From assembly GCF_003860345.1 (NCBI RefSeq), contig NZ_CP034179.1, forward strand, positions 186,001 to 250,000: a DNA stretch of 64,000 nt, read 5' to 3'. Numbering within the stretch: the first letter of the stretch is position 1; every line of letters begins with the position of its first letter. Below are positions 30,414 to 39,694 of the stretch, in pieces. The notes under the pieces were generated by a model. That model ran no database searches. It was not told the DNA's origin and worked only from the letters and a program-made list of their open reading frames with translations. This DNA is from Caenibius tardaugens NBRC 16725 (lineage in GTDB: Bacteria > Pseudomonadota > Alphaproteobacteria > Sphingomonadales > Sphingomonadaceae). The position numbers were made by a program, and so were the translations under genes.

Positions 30414-32507
30414 TTAGGCAAGCTTCTCCTTGACTTCAGCAGCGACATTTGCCGGCACTTCGTCGTAGTGGGAGAATTGCATGGTGTACTGCGCACGACC
30501 CTGAGTGAAGGAACGCAGTTCGTTGACGTAGCCAAACATGTTCGCAAGCGGCACATTGGCTTCGACGGCCTGGGCATTACCACGCGTATCGGTGCCCTGA
30601 ATCTGGCCACGACGCGAGTTGAGATCGCCGATAACGTCGCCGAGATATTCATCGGGAGTCACGACTTCAACCTTCATGATCGGTTCGAGCAGCTTGATGC
30701 CGGCCTTGCCAGCAGCTTCGCGCATCGCACCGCGACCGGCGATTTCGAACGCGATCGCGGACGAGTCGACGTCGTGGTACGCACCGTCATAGAGAACGAT
30801 GTCGAAGTCGATGATCGGGAAGCCGACCAGATAGCCGCTGGCTGCCTGTTCACGCATACCCTTTTCAATCGCCGGGATGAATTCACGCGGAATGTTGCCG
30901 CCCTTGATTTCATCGACGAAGTTGATGCCCTGGCCGCGTTCGCCCGGAGCAAGCTTCACCTTCACGCGACCGAACTGACCGGTACCACCCGACTGCTTCT
31001 TGTGGGTGTAGTCGATGTCGACCGGCTTCGCCAGCGACTCGCGGTAGGCCACCTGCGGCGCGCCCACGTTGGCTTCGACCTTGAATTCGCGCTTCATGCG
31101 ATCGACGAGAATGTCGAGGTGAAGTTCCCCCATCCCCTTGATGATCGTCTGACCCGATTCATGGTCGGTGGTGACGCGGAACGACGGATCTTCGGCAGCC
31201 AGACGATTGAGCGCAACGCCCATCTTTTCCTGGTCAGCCTTGGTCTTGGGTTCCACCGACAGTTCGATAACCGGTTCGGGGAATTCCATCCGTTCGAGAA
31301 CGATCGGGTTGGCCGGATCGCACAGCGTATCGCCCGTGGTGGTTTCCTTGAGACCAGCCAGAGCCACGATGTCGCCTGCGAACGCTTCTTCGATGTCTTC
31401 GCGGTTGTTGGAATGCATCAGCAGCATGCGGCCGATCTTTTCCTTCTTGTCCTTCACCGAGTTCAGGACCGCGCCCTTGGAGAGCTTGCCCGAGTAGATG
31501 CGGGTGAAGGTCAGCGAACCCACGAACGGGTCGTTCATGATCTTGAACGCCAGCGAGGAGAACGGCGCGTCGTCGCTCGACGGACGGCTGTCTTCTTCGT
31601 CGCTGTCGGGCTTCACGCCCTTGATGGCCGGAACATCGACCGGGCTCGGCAGATAGTCGACAACGGCGTCGAGCAGAGCCTGCACGCCCTTGTTCTTGAA
31701 CGACGAACCGCACAGAACCGGAACGAAGGCCTGAGCCAGCGTACCCTTGCGGATCAACGCCTTGAGCGTTGCAACGTCAGGCAGGTTACCTTCGAGGTAA
31801 GCTTCCATCGCATCGTCGTCCTGTTCGACGGCGAGTTCGATGAGCTTTTCGCGGTATTCCGCGGCCTTGTCGGCGAGGTCGGCCGGGATTTCTTCATAGA
31901 AGAATTCGGCACCGAGCGATTCATCCTTCCAGATGATGGCGCGGTCGTTGACGAGGTCAACGAGACCCTTGAAGTCCGACTCTGCACCGATCGGCAGGTA
32001 AAGAACCAGCGGGATCGCACCGAGACGATCGATGATCGTCTGCACGCAATAGTAGAAGTTCGCACCGGTCCGGTCGAGCTTGTTGATGTAGCACATGCGC
32101 GGAACGCCGTACTTTTCAGCCTGACGCCACACAGTTTCGGACTGCGGCTCAACGCCGGCAACGCCGTCAAATGCGGCGACCGCGCCGTCGAGCACGCGCA
32201 GCGAACGTTCGACTTCAATGGTGAAGTCCACGTGGCCCGGGGTGTCGATGATGTTCAGGCGGTGCTCGGGGCCATTGCCTTCATCGGCCTGCCAGAAACA
32301 GGTGGTGGCAGCGGACGTGATCGTGATGCCGCGTTCCTGCTCCTGCTCCATCCAGTCCATGGTGGCGGCGCCGTCGTGGACTTCGCCGATCTTGTAGGAC
32401 TTGCCGGTGTAGTAGAGAATCCGCTCGGTCGTGGTGGTTTTGCCGGCGTCGATGTGCGCCATGATACCGAAATTGCGGTAGCGTTCGATGGGATGGCTAC
32501 GTGCCAT
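30414..32507 (-). CDS. fusA: Elongation factor G
   Basis: Translocation GTPase. It has 697 residues, with [39 protein letters not shown] and [10 protein letters not shown], and the G-specific insert after the GTPase domain. It sits 90 bases after rpsG in the canonical rpsL-rpsG-fusA-tuf order. A 7-bp inverted repeat (CGATTGT-T-ACAATCG, 32562-32576) is in the upstream gap. Confidence 0.99.
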   Translation of the reverse strand: MARSHPIERYRNFGIMAHIDAGKTTTTERILYYTGKSYKIGEVHDGAATMDWMEQEQERGITITSAATTCFWQADEGNGPEHRLNIIDTPGHVDFTIEVERSLRVLDGAVAAFDGVAGVEPQSETVWRQAEKYGVPRMCYINKLDRTGANFYYCVQTIIDRLGAIPLVLYLPIGAESDFKGLVDLVNDRAIIWKDESLGAEFFYEEIPADLADKAAEYREKLIELAVEQDDDAMEAYLEGNLPDVATLKALIRKGTLAQAFVPVLCGSSFKNKGVQALLDAVVDYLPSPVDVPAIKGVKPDSDEEDSRPSSDDAPFSSLAFKIMNDPFVGSLTFTRIYSGKLSKGAVLNSVKDKKEKIGRMLLMHSNNREDIEEAFAGDIVALAGLKETTTGDTLCDPANPIVLERMEFPEPVIELSVEPKTKADQEKMGVALNRLAAEDPSFRVTTDHESGQTIIKGMGELHLDILVDRMKREFKVEANVGAPQVAYRESLAKPVDIDYTHKKQSGGTGQFGRVKVKLAPGERGQGINFVDEIKGGNIPREFIPAIEKGMREQAASGYLVGFPIIDFDIVLYDGAYHDVDSSAIAFEIAGRGAMREAAGKAGIKLLEPIMKVEVVTPDEYLGDVIGDLNSRRGQIQGTDTRGNAQAVEANVPLANMFGYVNELRSFTQGRAQYTMQFSHYDEVPANVAAEVKEKLA

Positions 32508-32597
32508 GGGAAATTCCTTGAAAGATGGGGGCCCCCGCTGGGAGCGACCCCCATATGGTTACGATTGTTACAATCGAAAGTCTTTCCGGCGCGAAGC

Positions 32598-33068
32598 TTA
32601 CCAGCGGTAGTGGCTGAACGCGCGGTTGGCGTCGGCCATACGGTGGGTGTCTTCCCGCTTTTTCACCGCGTTGCCGCGATTGTTTGCCGCATCCATCAGT
32701 TCACCCGACAGGCGCGCAGCCATGGTGGTTTCCGCACGACCGCGTGCAGCCGAGATCAGCCAGCGGATCGCGAGAGCCTGTGCACGCTCGGGGCGCACTT
32801 CGACCGGAACCTGGTAGGTCGCACCACCGACGCGGCGGCTGCGGACTTCAATCTGCGGACGCACGTTGTTCAGCGCATCATGGAAAACCTGAACGGGATC
32901 GCTCTTGGCCTTCGCTTCAACCGTTGCGAGCGCACCGTAAACGATACGTTCGGCAACCGACTTCTTACCGTCCAGCATGAGGTTGTTCATGAACTTGGAC
33001 AGGACCTGATCTCCAAACTGGGGATCGGGCAGGATTTCCCGCTTCTCGGGACGACGACGACGTGACAT
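32598..33068 (-). CDS. rpsG: 30S ribosomal protein S7
   Basis: Organises the small-subunit head; in E. coli it also regulates the str operon translationally. It has 156 residues from [20 protein letters not shown], with [12 protein letters not shown] and the C-terminal [15 protein letters not shown]. It is 77 bases after rpsL. Confidence 0.98.
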   Translation of the reverse strand: MSRRRRPEKREILPDPQFGDQVLSKFMNNLMLDGKKSVAERIVYGALATVEAKAKSDPVQVFHDALNNVRPQIEVRSRRVGGATYQVPVEVRPERAQALAIRWLISAARGRAETTMAARLSGELMDAANNRGNAVKKREDTHRMADANRAFSHYRW

Positions 33069-33145
33069 CGGTTATTTCCTTTTACTCGGCAGCACTGGCC
33101 CTGAGGGCGTGCAGGCCTGAAACCTTAGGAACTCGCGAGCGAGCC

Positions 33146-33517
33146 TTACTTCGGCCGCTTGGCGCCGTACTTCGAACGGCTCTGCTTGCGGTCCTTGACA
33201 CCCTGCGTGTCGAGCACGCCGCGCAGCACGTGGTAACGCACACCGGGAAGGTCGCGCACACGGCCGCCGCGGATCAGCACAACCGAGTGTTCCTGCAGGT
33301 TGTGGCCTTCGCCGGGGATGTAGGAAATGACTTCGCGCTGGTTGGTCAGGCGGACCTTGGCAACCTTACGGAGAGCGGAGTTCGGCTTCTTCGGCGTCGT
33401 GGTATAGACGCGGGTGCAGACACCGCGCTTCTGCGGGTTCTGATCCATCGCAGGGACCTTGCTCTTGGCCTTCTGCGGAACGCGGCCCTTGCGGACCAGC
33501 TGGTTGATTGTCGGCAT
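33146..33517 (-). CDS. rpsL: 30S ribosomal protein S12
   Basis: Decoding-centre protein that sets accuracy. It has 123 residues from [20 protein letters not shown]. The conserved loops [17 protein letters not shown] and [17 protein letters not shown] carry the usual Lys and Pro residues. It heads the ribosomal block, preceded by a long leader containing a terminator-like hairpin. Confidence 0.98.
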   Translation of the reverse strand: MPTINQLVRKGRVPQKAKSKVPAMDQNPQKRGVCTRVYTTTPKKPNSALRKVAKVRLTNQREVISYIPGEGHNLQEHSVVLIRGGRVRDLPGVRYHVLRGVLDTQGVKDRKQSRSKYGAKRPK

Positions 33518-33730
33518 TGAATACCTTCACCTGGTTCATGGCGATATCAGCAGAGTGAAGGATAAAAACCTGCACAGGGCCATCCGTCCGCATCGCGGGA
33601 ATGGACGCATACGAACACCGCCATGCGGTATTCGCTGTGCAAGCCGAATCGCTCCACCCGACACGATCACCGGGTTACTTTGACGGCTGCCCCGCAGTTC
33701 ACCCGCGCAAGCGCGCAGCGAACCCAATAG

Positions 33731-33760
33731 AAAAAGGCGTTGAATGCAGCATTCAATGCC
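33731..33760 (-). terminator. Terminator-like hairpin in the rpsL leader
   Basis: An almost perfect palindrome of 12-base arms around one central base (33736-33747 / 33749-33760, one G-T wobble) is followed on the minus strand by TTTTTC. It reads toward rpsL, so it would stop transcripts started upstream before they reach the operon. Confidence 0.7.
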
Positions 33761-33830
33761 CCGGGACGTGACCGGCAATGTTCAGCTCTATCTACCCGGA
33801 AGCGGGATAACCCGCGTTTCGGATCGCGCG

Positions 33831-33859
33831 CCCTTAGGGGAAGCCGGGCCTGGGGTCAA
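33831..33859 (-). promoter_or_regulatory. Possible promoter of the rpsL operon leader
   Basis: TTGACC (33859-33854), 17-base spacer, TAAGGG (33836-33831) on the minus strand. The -35 is good but the -10 is poor, so this is tentative. Confidence 0.3.
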
Positions 33860-33979
33860 GGACGGGGATAGGCCCGAACAGACCATAGCCATGCCGTGGG
33901 GCATGCAAGGACGATCCTCACCAGCATACGGCGCGTCACGCAACTTATCCCGTTTTTTTGTCCTGTAGTCGCGGATGCA

Positions 33980-34007
33980 TTGTCTACACAATGAATAGAG
34001 TTATTAT
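33980..34007 (+). promoter_or_regulatory. Promoter of the 34067 gene with an inverted repeat on the -35
   Basis: TTGTCT (33980-33985), 16-base spacer and TATTAT (34002-34007) precede the ATG by 60 bases. A perfect inverted repeat CATTGT-CTAC-ACAATG (33978-33993) overlaps the -35 box and could be an operator. Confidence 0.5.
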
Positions 34008-34066
34008 GACAAGCGTCGGGACGTGTTCCAAGTCGACCGGCTTTCGAGTCAACTGGGAGATGAACC

Positions 34067-34741
34067 ATGACCGATCGCGTGCCGGTTTCCTATGAAACCC
34101 TGAAAGACCCCCTCGTTCTGATCGTGCCCGGGAATACCGCAGAGGATTCGCCCCAATGGCAACAGGCGTGGGCACGCCAGCAGGCGAACTGCGAACGCCT
34201 TGATCTCGGAATGTGGCATGATCCGCATCGCAACACCTGGGTCAACAAACTCAATCTTGCCATATCCAGAGTCAATCGTCCCGTCGTGCTGGTGGCGCAA
34301 GGGCTTGGCAATCTGGCCGTCGCGTGGTGGGCTGAATACGAACGCCCTGCGGAAGGCGGCCCGGTGGTTGGCGCGCTGCTGGTCGCGCCGCCCGATCTCG
34401 ATCGTCCGGGACTGGACCAACGCGTCGCCAAATTCGGCGCTGTGCCACGACGCGCCCTGCCTTTCCCCTCGTTTCTCGTACCGGACAACTACGATCCCAA
34501 CGGCAATTACCGGTCGGCCTATGGCCTCGCCAAGGACTGGGATGCCCGCTTCATCGATGGCGAAGACGAACCCGGCTCGACCACCAGCACCCGCGAATGG
34601 CACTTTGGCCAACGCCTGCTCAACCGTTTGCTCCGCGATTACAGGCTCTCACCCCCTGTTTCGCGCAGCAAAGCCCCTCTCGGTGCCCCGCTTTCCGGGG
34701 GACTGACGAACAATGGCGCCCCCGCGCCGGTGATCGTCTAG
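34067..34741 (+). CDS. RBBP9/YdeN-type alpha/beta hydrolase fold, active site lost
   Basis: It has 224 residues and resembles the RBBP9/YdeN small serine-hydrolase family: LVLIVPGN near the N-terminus, a DSPQWQ region, and SFLVPDNYDP toward the end. The nucleophile elbow, normally H-S-L-G, reads VAQGLGN, so the Ser is replaced by Gly. The catalytic His segment (normally GHIN) reads GEDEPGST, without His. The Asp of YDP remains. Enzymatic activity is therefore doubtful and a binding role is possible. GGGAGATGAACC gives a good ribosome site. It is divergent from the rpsL operon. Confidence 0.75.
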   Translation: MTDRVPVSYETLKDPLVLIVPGNTAEDSPQWQQAWARQQANCERLDLGMWHDPHRNTWVNKLNLAISRVNRPVVLVAQGLGNLAVAWWAEYERPAEGGPVVGALLVAPPDLDRPGLDQRVAKFGAVPRRALPFPSFLVPDNYDPNGNYRSAYGLAKDWDARFIDGEDEPGSTTSTREWHFGQRLLNRLLRDYRLSPPVSRSKAPLGAPLSGGLTNNGAPAPVIV

Positions 34742-34772
34742 AGGGCGACGCGGCGGGTAACGGGTTTGGCGT

Positions 34773-36425
34773 TCAACACACCGACACATCCGCACCCGCC
34801 GCGTGATGCCCTGCAATCCAGGCAAAAACCATCGACGGCCCGATCGTTGCGCCCGCGCCGGGATAAGTGCGCCCCATGACCGGGGCCGCGTTGTTGCCAG
34901 CGACGTAGAGCCCTTCGATCACACTGCCATCGGCGCGCAGAACGCGCGCATGCGCATCCGCCATCAGCCCGCCCTTGGTGCTGAGATCGCCCGGCCAGTA
35001 CCGCACGGCATAAAACGGCGCGGCATCCACCGGGCCGAACGAACGGTTCGGCCGATGCGCGGGGTCGCCATAATATTCGTCGTAAACATTGTCGCCGCGA
35101 TCGAAATCCGCATCGACCCCGCCTGCCGCAGCCATGCTGTTCACCCGCGTCACTGTGGCGACCAGACCGGCGGCATCGATCCCGCACTTGCCAGCAAGTT
35201 CCTCCAGCGTTTCCCCTTTCTGGAAAAACCCGCTCTCCACATATTGCCGGGTCACCCGGGGTGGTATCTGGCCGAAGAAATAGCGGTTCCTGTAACGTGT
35301 ATCGAACACCAGCCAGCTGGGCACAGCCGGAACCGTCTTGTCACGCTCCAGCATGGCCCTGCCCGCATCGACATAAGACGCCGCTTCGTTCGTGTAGCGT
35401 TGGCCCGACTGATCGACGATAATCGATCCGGGCAAGGTCCGTTCCCAGATGCCAACATTGATCGTGCCATCGGGCGAAATCGAAACCGGATACCACGTCG
35501 CCGAATCCATAAGCGCAAGTTCCGCGCCGATTGCCGCGCCGATCTTGTGCCCATCACCGGTGTCATCCGGACTGGCCGGGCTCCATTCCCCGGTCACGCC
35601 CTGAAGCGGCATGCGGTAGGCCGCATCCTTGGCAAAACCGCCTGCCGCCATCAGCACACCGCGCGGCGCGGCAATCGTTTCCTCACCCTGCGCCGTCGTG
35701 ACTTTCACCCCGATGACCCGGCCCGCATCGTCCTGCACCAGTTCCTTCAACGGCGTATCGAGGCGCACTGGGATATCGAGCGACTGGACCACAGCCATTA
35801 ATTGCGCGACCAGCGTCTGCCCCATGGACAGCGGCACCTGCCCCTTGATCCGGAACTTCAGCGTGCGCGCAACAACGGTCATGACCCCCATCAGCGAATT
35901 GAACGAACGCAGCATGGTCGGAATCTTGGGCGCCGCATCGGTGGTGATCGCCAGCGGGCGCATCATGTTGCGCCGCATGGTGTGAAGCATCGCACCCAGC
36001 CTATTGGCGTCGAAATTGGACGCTTCCAACGTACGGCCAACCTTGGCGCCGGGCATCTTCTGATAATAATCCGGATACTTCGGCGCTCGAATCCACGTGA
36101 ACCCCAGCTTTTCGAGCGATCGCACCATTTTGGGGCCCGCATCGAGATAGGCATGTTTGCGTTCACGGCTGCTCGCCGGGCCGACTTCACCGACAGTCGC
36201 CTCGAGATAGGCCATCGCCTCCTCGTAGGAGTCGGGAATATTATCCCGCTTCATCAGATGATTATTGGGTATCCATACACCGCCACCTGAAAGCGCGCTG
36301 GTCCCACCCCAAAGTGCAGCCTTTTCGATCACCACGGGGTTCAAGCCATTAAGCTTTGCCGCGATGGCACCGGCCAAACCGCCTGCGCCCGAACCTACAA
36401 CAACGAAATCAACCGACGCAGCCAA
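34773..36425 (-). CDS. KstD-like FAD-dependent dehydrogenase
   Basis: FAD_binding_2 family flavoprotein of 550 residues. The dinucleotide motif VVGSGAGGLAGAIAA is at the N-terminus, followed by GGTSALSGGGVWIP. The C-terminal YVAGNNAAPVMGRTYPGAG with TIGPSMVFAW matches 3-ketosteroid delta-1-dehydrogenases and related fumarate-reductase-type enzymes. The true substrate cannot be told from sequence; there are no other steroid genes here. It starts with TTG at 36425, supported by GGAGGG 5 bases upstream. Confidence 0.88.
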   Translation of the reverse strand: MAASVDFVVVGSGAGGLAGAIAAKLNGLNPVVIEKAALWGGTSALSGGGVWIPNNHLMKRDNIPDSYEEAMAYLEATVGEVGPASSRERKHAYLDAGPKMVRSLEKLGFTWIRAPKYPDYYQKMPGAKVGRTLEASNFDANRLGAMLHTMRRNMMRPLAITTDAAPKIPTMLRSFNSLMGVMTVVARTLKFRIKGQVPLSMGQTLVAQLMAVVQSLDIPVRLDTPLKELVQDDAGRVIGVKVTTAQGEETIAAPRGVLMAAGGFAKDAAYRMPLQGVTGEWSPASPDDTGDGHKIGAAIGAELALMDSATWYPVSISPDGTINVGIWERTLPGSIIVDQSGQRYTNEAASYVDAGRAMLERDKTVPAVPSWLVFDTRYRNRYFFGQIPPRVTRQYVESGFFQKGETLEELAGKCGIDAAGLVATVTRVNSMAAAGGVDADFDRGDNVYDEYYGDPAHRPNRSFGPVDAAPFYAVRYWPGDLSTKGGLMADAHARVLRADGSVIEGLYVAGNNAAPVMGRTYPGAGATIGPSMVFAWIAGHHAAGADVSVC

Positions 36426-36796
36426 GCCACCCTCCCCATCAATCCGACGGCTGTGTATGGTTTTACCTTGACCGCGACAAGACAGGCCTGCGGTTCTTCC
36501 CCCTGTTGGAATTTTTCGGTCGCCCCGGGAACCGGGTTAACCATCAAGAGTCATGAAAACAGGGCGTTCTTCGTCACTGAAGACCGCGCATCGCGCGAAT
36601 GCCCAAGGGGTGGGCCAGTCGAGGACCGGGCAATCCCCTTTGTCTTCGACCGGTTCAGTCCCGGAGAAGGCGGCCCCTCCCCCGGACCGCCTTCTTTTCG
36701 TGACGCCTGCCGAAGGGCGGATTCGGGTGAAGGGAATGGTTAAGAATTGCGTGTTACCCCTAAATCACGAAACATTTCCCAATGTTGGGAGGGATC
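36426..36796. other. Gene-free stretch before the PilZ gene
   Basis: 371 bases. Frames here lack ribosome sites and family resemblance. The region holds one clear plus-strand terminator (36665-36698) with no plus-strand gene before it, so a short untranslated transcript is possible. Confidence 0.5.
36665..36698 (+). terminator. Orphan plus-strand terminator
   Basis: A 9-bp stem (AGAAGGCGG at 36665-36673, CCGCCTTCT at 36687-36695) is followed by TTTTC. The nearest upstream gene runs the other way, so this does not end any annotated gene. Confidence 0.75.
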
Positions 36797-37162
36797 ATGG
36801 CCGTAACGTTTATTCGTCCCCATCGCCGGTTCGCCGTGCGGCGGAATGTGCGGGTCGCGCACAAGGCCTCGGAAAGCACCGAAGGCCTTATGATCGAGCT
36901 TTCGCTCCGGGGATGCCGGATCAGCAATCTTGCACAGAACCCGTTTGAACCGGGCGAACCGGTCACACTGGAAATCAGCGGTTTTGCGCCGATTGATGGC
37001 TCTATCCGCTGGACACACAGCGGCATTGCGGGCCTCTGCTTCAACGATGCCCTGCACGCTCACACTTTCAACCATCTTGTAGGCATTTGCCGCGGCGACA
37101 TAACAGCCGCGCCGGTATCCGTGCAGAAGGCCAGTCCCGCCCGCCGCAGACAGATAGCCTGA
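36797..37162 (+). CDS. Single-domain PilZ protein
   Basis: It has 121 residues. An N-terminal basic RxxxR-type element (HRRFAVRRNVRV) precedes the second motif ELSLRGCRI, where the usual Asp/Asn of D/NxSxxG is Glu. It is probably a c-di-GMP receptor, though the Glu weakens the call. ATG 36797 was chosen because GGGAGG lies 5 bases before it. An Arg/Lys-rich tail (SPARRRQIA) ends the protein. The window also holds three GGDEF-EAL proteins that could supply or remove the ligand. Confidence 0.85.
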   Translation: MAVTFIRPHRRFAVRRNVRVAHKASESTEGLMIELSLRGCRISNLAQNPFEPGEPVTLEISGFAPIDGSIRWTHSGIAGLCFNDALHAHTFNHLVGICRGDITAAPVSVQKASPARRRQIA

Positions 37163-37312
37163 CCGATGTATTTGGCGCGACTCGTGAACGGCTGTTACTT
37201 TGGTTCCAAGTCCGAACGACAGCCCACGCTGCCGGAACGACATCAGGCAGGATTTGCAGTGATCCGGCCGACTGGCGGAATGCTGCACCCCGCTCTATCG
37301 CGAGGATAGACC

Positions 37313-37498
37313 ATGCAGACGCGCGCAAACGTACCGCTCTGCCTGAGGCATGCACGCGAGGAAGTGCTCATGGCGTTGAGCGCACCCACGGCCCTGGAGG
37401 AAGGGCAGCACCGCAGGCGAGCAGACAAGTATCTCACAAAGGCAATTCGCGGCATCCAACAGGACCCCGGAAAAGTCTACGACTGGTCTCGTGTTTGA
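37313..37498 (+). CDS. Possible 61-residue protein
   Basis: Not recognised. ATG 37313 follows GAGGA at a good distance (6-7 bases), and the frame is Arg/Lys- and Ala-rich with a likely helix (EEGQHRRRADKYLTKAIRG). It lies alone in a 472-base gap between convergent genes. No second line of evidence supports it. Confidence 0.4.
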   Translation: MQTRANVPLCLRHAREEVLMALSAPTALEEGQHRRRADKYLTKAIRGIQQDPGKVYDWSRV

Positions 37499-37566
37499 CC
37501 GGACCAACAACGCTGGCGTGACATCGCGCCAGTAGGCACAACCCAAGGTCGCGCCCCAATGCCATT

Positions 37567-37595
37567 CGGCACCCCCGACCAGGTCAGGGGTGCCG
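37567..37595. terminator. Hairpin between convergent genes
   Basis: CGGCACCCC (37567-37575) pairs perfectly with GGGGTGCCG (37587-37595), with GACC/GGTC pairing inside. It sits 39 bases past the 37635-38282 stop on the minus strand. No T-run is present. Confidence 0.5.
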
Positions 37596-37634
37596 CTTGC
37601 AACGGACCTTCAAAAATCGCGAGTCGATCAGCGC

Positions 37635-38282
37635 TCAGGTCGAATGACCGGGTAACAAATCGGTCTGGTCTTCCTGCTTTGCAGGTTTCGCAGGCTTGGC
37701 CTTTTGCTTCGGCGCAGCGGATTCGGGCTGGGTTGCGGTAGGCTGCGGCTTGGCCGACGGCTTCACGGCAGCGCAATCGCCACTGCTGGCCCGCACGACC
37801 TGAGGTTCCTTGCCACTGCCATCGGAACGCCATTCCACAGTCTGCGTGCAACCGTTCGCGCCACTGGTCGACGAATGGAAACTGTATTGCACCATTGTAC
37901 CTGCGGGCAAATCGCCCTGCGAAACCAGGTGCACCGGAGCCCCATCGGCATCAACCGCCGCCATCTGGTCCATATTCGCGATCTGTTGCATCATGGCCTG
38001 ATGCCGGGCTTCCATTTGCGCCATCATCAGGTCCATCTGGGCAAAGGGTGCGAAGAACATGTCGTCGTCAAATCCGACGGGAAGGCGCATGTCTTGCGCC
38101 GCAACCGGCGATTGCACCACGGTCACGTCGGGCCGCGCATCACCGAGGTAATGGATTTGCGCCACGCCGCCATCGGGCAGCTTCACTTCCATCACGTGCA
38201 CATGATCAGAGGCCGCTACGGCCACCCCGGTTGCAGCCAGCGCAACGACACCTGCGACAAGGGCTGTACGAAGCTTTCGCAT
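37635..38282 (-). CDS. Secreted Met-rich protein of unknown function
   Basis: It has 215 residues with a signal peptide (MRKLRTALVAGVVALAATG, cut near residue 25). A central segment is unusually rich in Met with His/Gln (MDLMMAQMEARHQAMMQQ), followed by a small domain with two Cys (NGCTQTVEW, SSGDCAAV) and a Lys/Pro/Ala tail. A His pair follows the signal (DHVHVME). Met/His clusters can bind copper, which is an inference. ATG 38282 is preferred to 38288 on spacing from AGGAG. Confidence 0.75.
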   Translation of the reverse strand: MRKLRTALVAGVVALAATGVAVAASDHVHVMEVKLPDGGVAQIHYLGDARPDVTVVQSPVAAQDMRLPVGFDDDMFFAPFAQMDLMMAQMEARHQAMMQQIANMDQMAAVDADGAPVHLVSQGDLPAGTMVQYSFHSSTSGANGCTQTVEWRSDGSGKEPQVVRASSGDCAAVKPSAKPQPTATQPESAAPKQKAKPAKPAKQEDQTDLLPGHST

Positions 38283-38400
38283 CACCATTTTCTCCTGAAA
38301 TCCGGTCAGCGAAATTTAGGCGCACATGCTGAACGCCAGATGACCAGCCCCCGTTCGGACCGGAGTAAACGCCCCGGTTGTGCGGTGAAATGGCACGGGA

Positions 38401-39207
38401 TCATTCCGCAGTGAGATGGGCGACCAGTGCCTTGACCTTCTTCTGGCGCCACTGCGGCACGGGCGCCACCAGCCAATAGGCCTTCCTGCATGGTTCGATA
38501 TCACCCATGCGATCGACCCGGCCATCCGCAATCCATTTTTCCGCCAGCAACGCAGGGACTTCGGCAATGCCCAGCCCCGCCGCCGCAGCGGCCAGCGCCT
38601 GGCCCGCATCCGGCACACTCAGCAGCGTCGCGGCATCTGCCGCCGCGTCGCTTTGCCCCTGCCAGTAGATTTCGGGTTGATCGCTGTTGCCACCCGTTCC
38701 CGGCGCGCAAACCCGAACCTTGCCCGGCGCCCCGAGAGAAACACCCTCGTATTCTCCCGGGCCTTCAGCCCAGCGCACCGCGATATCCAGATTGGCTTCC
38801 GCAAAATCATTGGCATCGCCATCGACCAGCGCAAACTGAACGTCAGGATTGGCAACCCGGAAGCTGGCCAGCCTTTCGCCAAGCCAGGCCGCGAAAAAGT
38901 CGCGCGGAACAGCGATGGTATAAAAATGGCTGGCCTGCCCGGCCTGCATGGCACGAACGGCTTCCTCGAAATTGAGGAAACCCTCACGCAGGGCATCGAG
39001 CCCGGCTTTCGCCTCTTCCGTCAATTCCAGCCCCTTGCTCGTCCGCCGGAACAGCACAACGCCCAGCACGTCTTCCAACGCCCTGATCTGCTGCCCGACA
39101 GCCGCCGGGGTAACCGCGAGCTCGTCGGCTGCGCGGGTGAACGAGAGATGCCGTGCAGCGGCATCGAATACGCGCAAGGCGTTCAGAGGCAGGTGTGTGC
39201 GTTTCAT
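38401..39207 (-). CDS. LysR-family regulator, GcvA-like
   Basis: Transcription factor of 268 residues. The N-terminal winged helix-turn-helix (LNALRVFDAAARHLSFTRAA, with VTPAAVGQQIRALE) is the GcvA-type sequence. The C-terminal effector domain is somewhat short. No divergent partner gene is adjacent on the plus strand, so its target is unclear; apaG lies 65 bases upstream on the same strand. Confidence 0.93.
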   Translation of the reverse strand: MKRTHLPLNALRVFDAAARHLSFTRAADELAVTPAAVGQQIRALEDVLGVVLFRRTSKGLELTEEAKAGLDALREGFLNFEEAVRAMQAGQASHFYTIAVPRDFFAAWLGERLASFRVANPDVQFALVDGDANDFAEANLDIAVRWAEGPGEYEGVSLGAPGKVRVCAPGTGGNSDQPEIYWQGQSDAAADAATLLSVPDAGQALAAAAAGLGIAEVPALLAEKWIADGRVDRMGDIEPCRKAYWLVAPVPQWRQKKVKALVAHLTAE

Positions 39208-39272
39208 TGATGTTCGCGTTTAATCGCCACCCGACCCACGGGCAAGCGCGGTGAACGGCAAAACGCTACCGC

Positions 39273-39671
39273 TCAATCTGCGGTGGCAGGCGCTGCGAGC
39301 GGGAAGAACGGTATCGCAACCCGCAGAGCCTCGCCGCTTTCCTTGCGGAACGTATAATGCCCTTCCATCGAGCCATGCGGCGTGGTCAGCGGGCAGCCCG
39401 ACACGTAATCATGCGTTCCTTCGGGTGGCAGGATCGGCTGTTCGCCAACAACACCTTCGCCGTCGACATGGTTCACCGCGCCATTGCCGTCCGTAATGCG
39501 CCAATGACGAGTGAGCAGTTGGATCGTTTCCCTCGAGTGGTTCTCGATACGGATGTGATAGACCCAAAACCACTTGCCCGCCGAAACATGCGACTGTTCC
39601 GGAAGAAAATTGACGGCAACACGGACGGTAACCCCATCAGTGATCGCTGCGTGCTGGAATAGCTGCTCCAT
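39273..39671 (-). CDS. apaG: ApaG family protein
   Basis: It has 132 residues, a fibronectin-type beta sandwich named from the enterobacterial apaGH locus and loosely linked to Co/Mg resistance. Diagnostic stretches are FWVYHIRIENHS, LLTRHWRITDGNG, GEGVVGEQPILPPEG and GSMEGHYTF. The start ATG 39671 follows family length; the longer frame overlaps the histidine-kinase gene. Confidence 0.95.
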   Translation of the reverse strand: MEQLFQHAAITDGVTVRVAVNFLPEQSHVSAGKWFWVYHIRIENHSRETIQLLTRHWRITDGNGAVNHVDGEGVVGEQPILPPEGTHDYVSGCPLTTPHGSMEGHYTFRKESGEALRVAIPFFPLAAPATAD

Positions 39672-39694
39672 GACGATTCGTAACCTAACTCGAT

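Larger units (their letters stand above)
33518..34066. other. Divergent intergenic region, rpsL leader
   Basis: 549 bases without a credible gene. On the minus strand a possible promoter (33831-33859) is followed about 70-90 bases later by a terminator-like hairpin (33731-33760) and about 210 bases on by rpsL. On the plus strand a separate promoter (33980-34007) serves the gene at 34067. GC is lower near 33960-34010, as expected of a promoter region. Confidence 0.55.

Noticed and set aside
32562-32576. Inverted repeat between rpsG and fusA as a terminator
   Set aside because: The arms are AT-rich and short, with a one-base centre and no T-run; the operon must continue into fusA.
30378-33065. 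895-codon plus-strand open frame opposite fusA and rpsG
   Set aside because: Its length follows from the GC-biased codons of fusA/rpsG; the product has no family resemblance, and fusA and rpsG on the other strand are certain.
36553-36948. 131-codon frame across the PilZ start
   Set aside because: It crosses a terminator hairpin and overlaps the PilZ gene in another frame; no family signal.
37163-37312. Additional small frames after the PilZ gene
   Set aside because: No ribosome site or recognisable protein features; treated as spacer.
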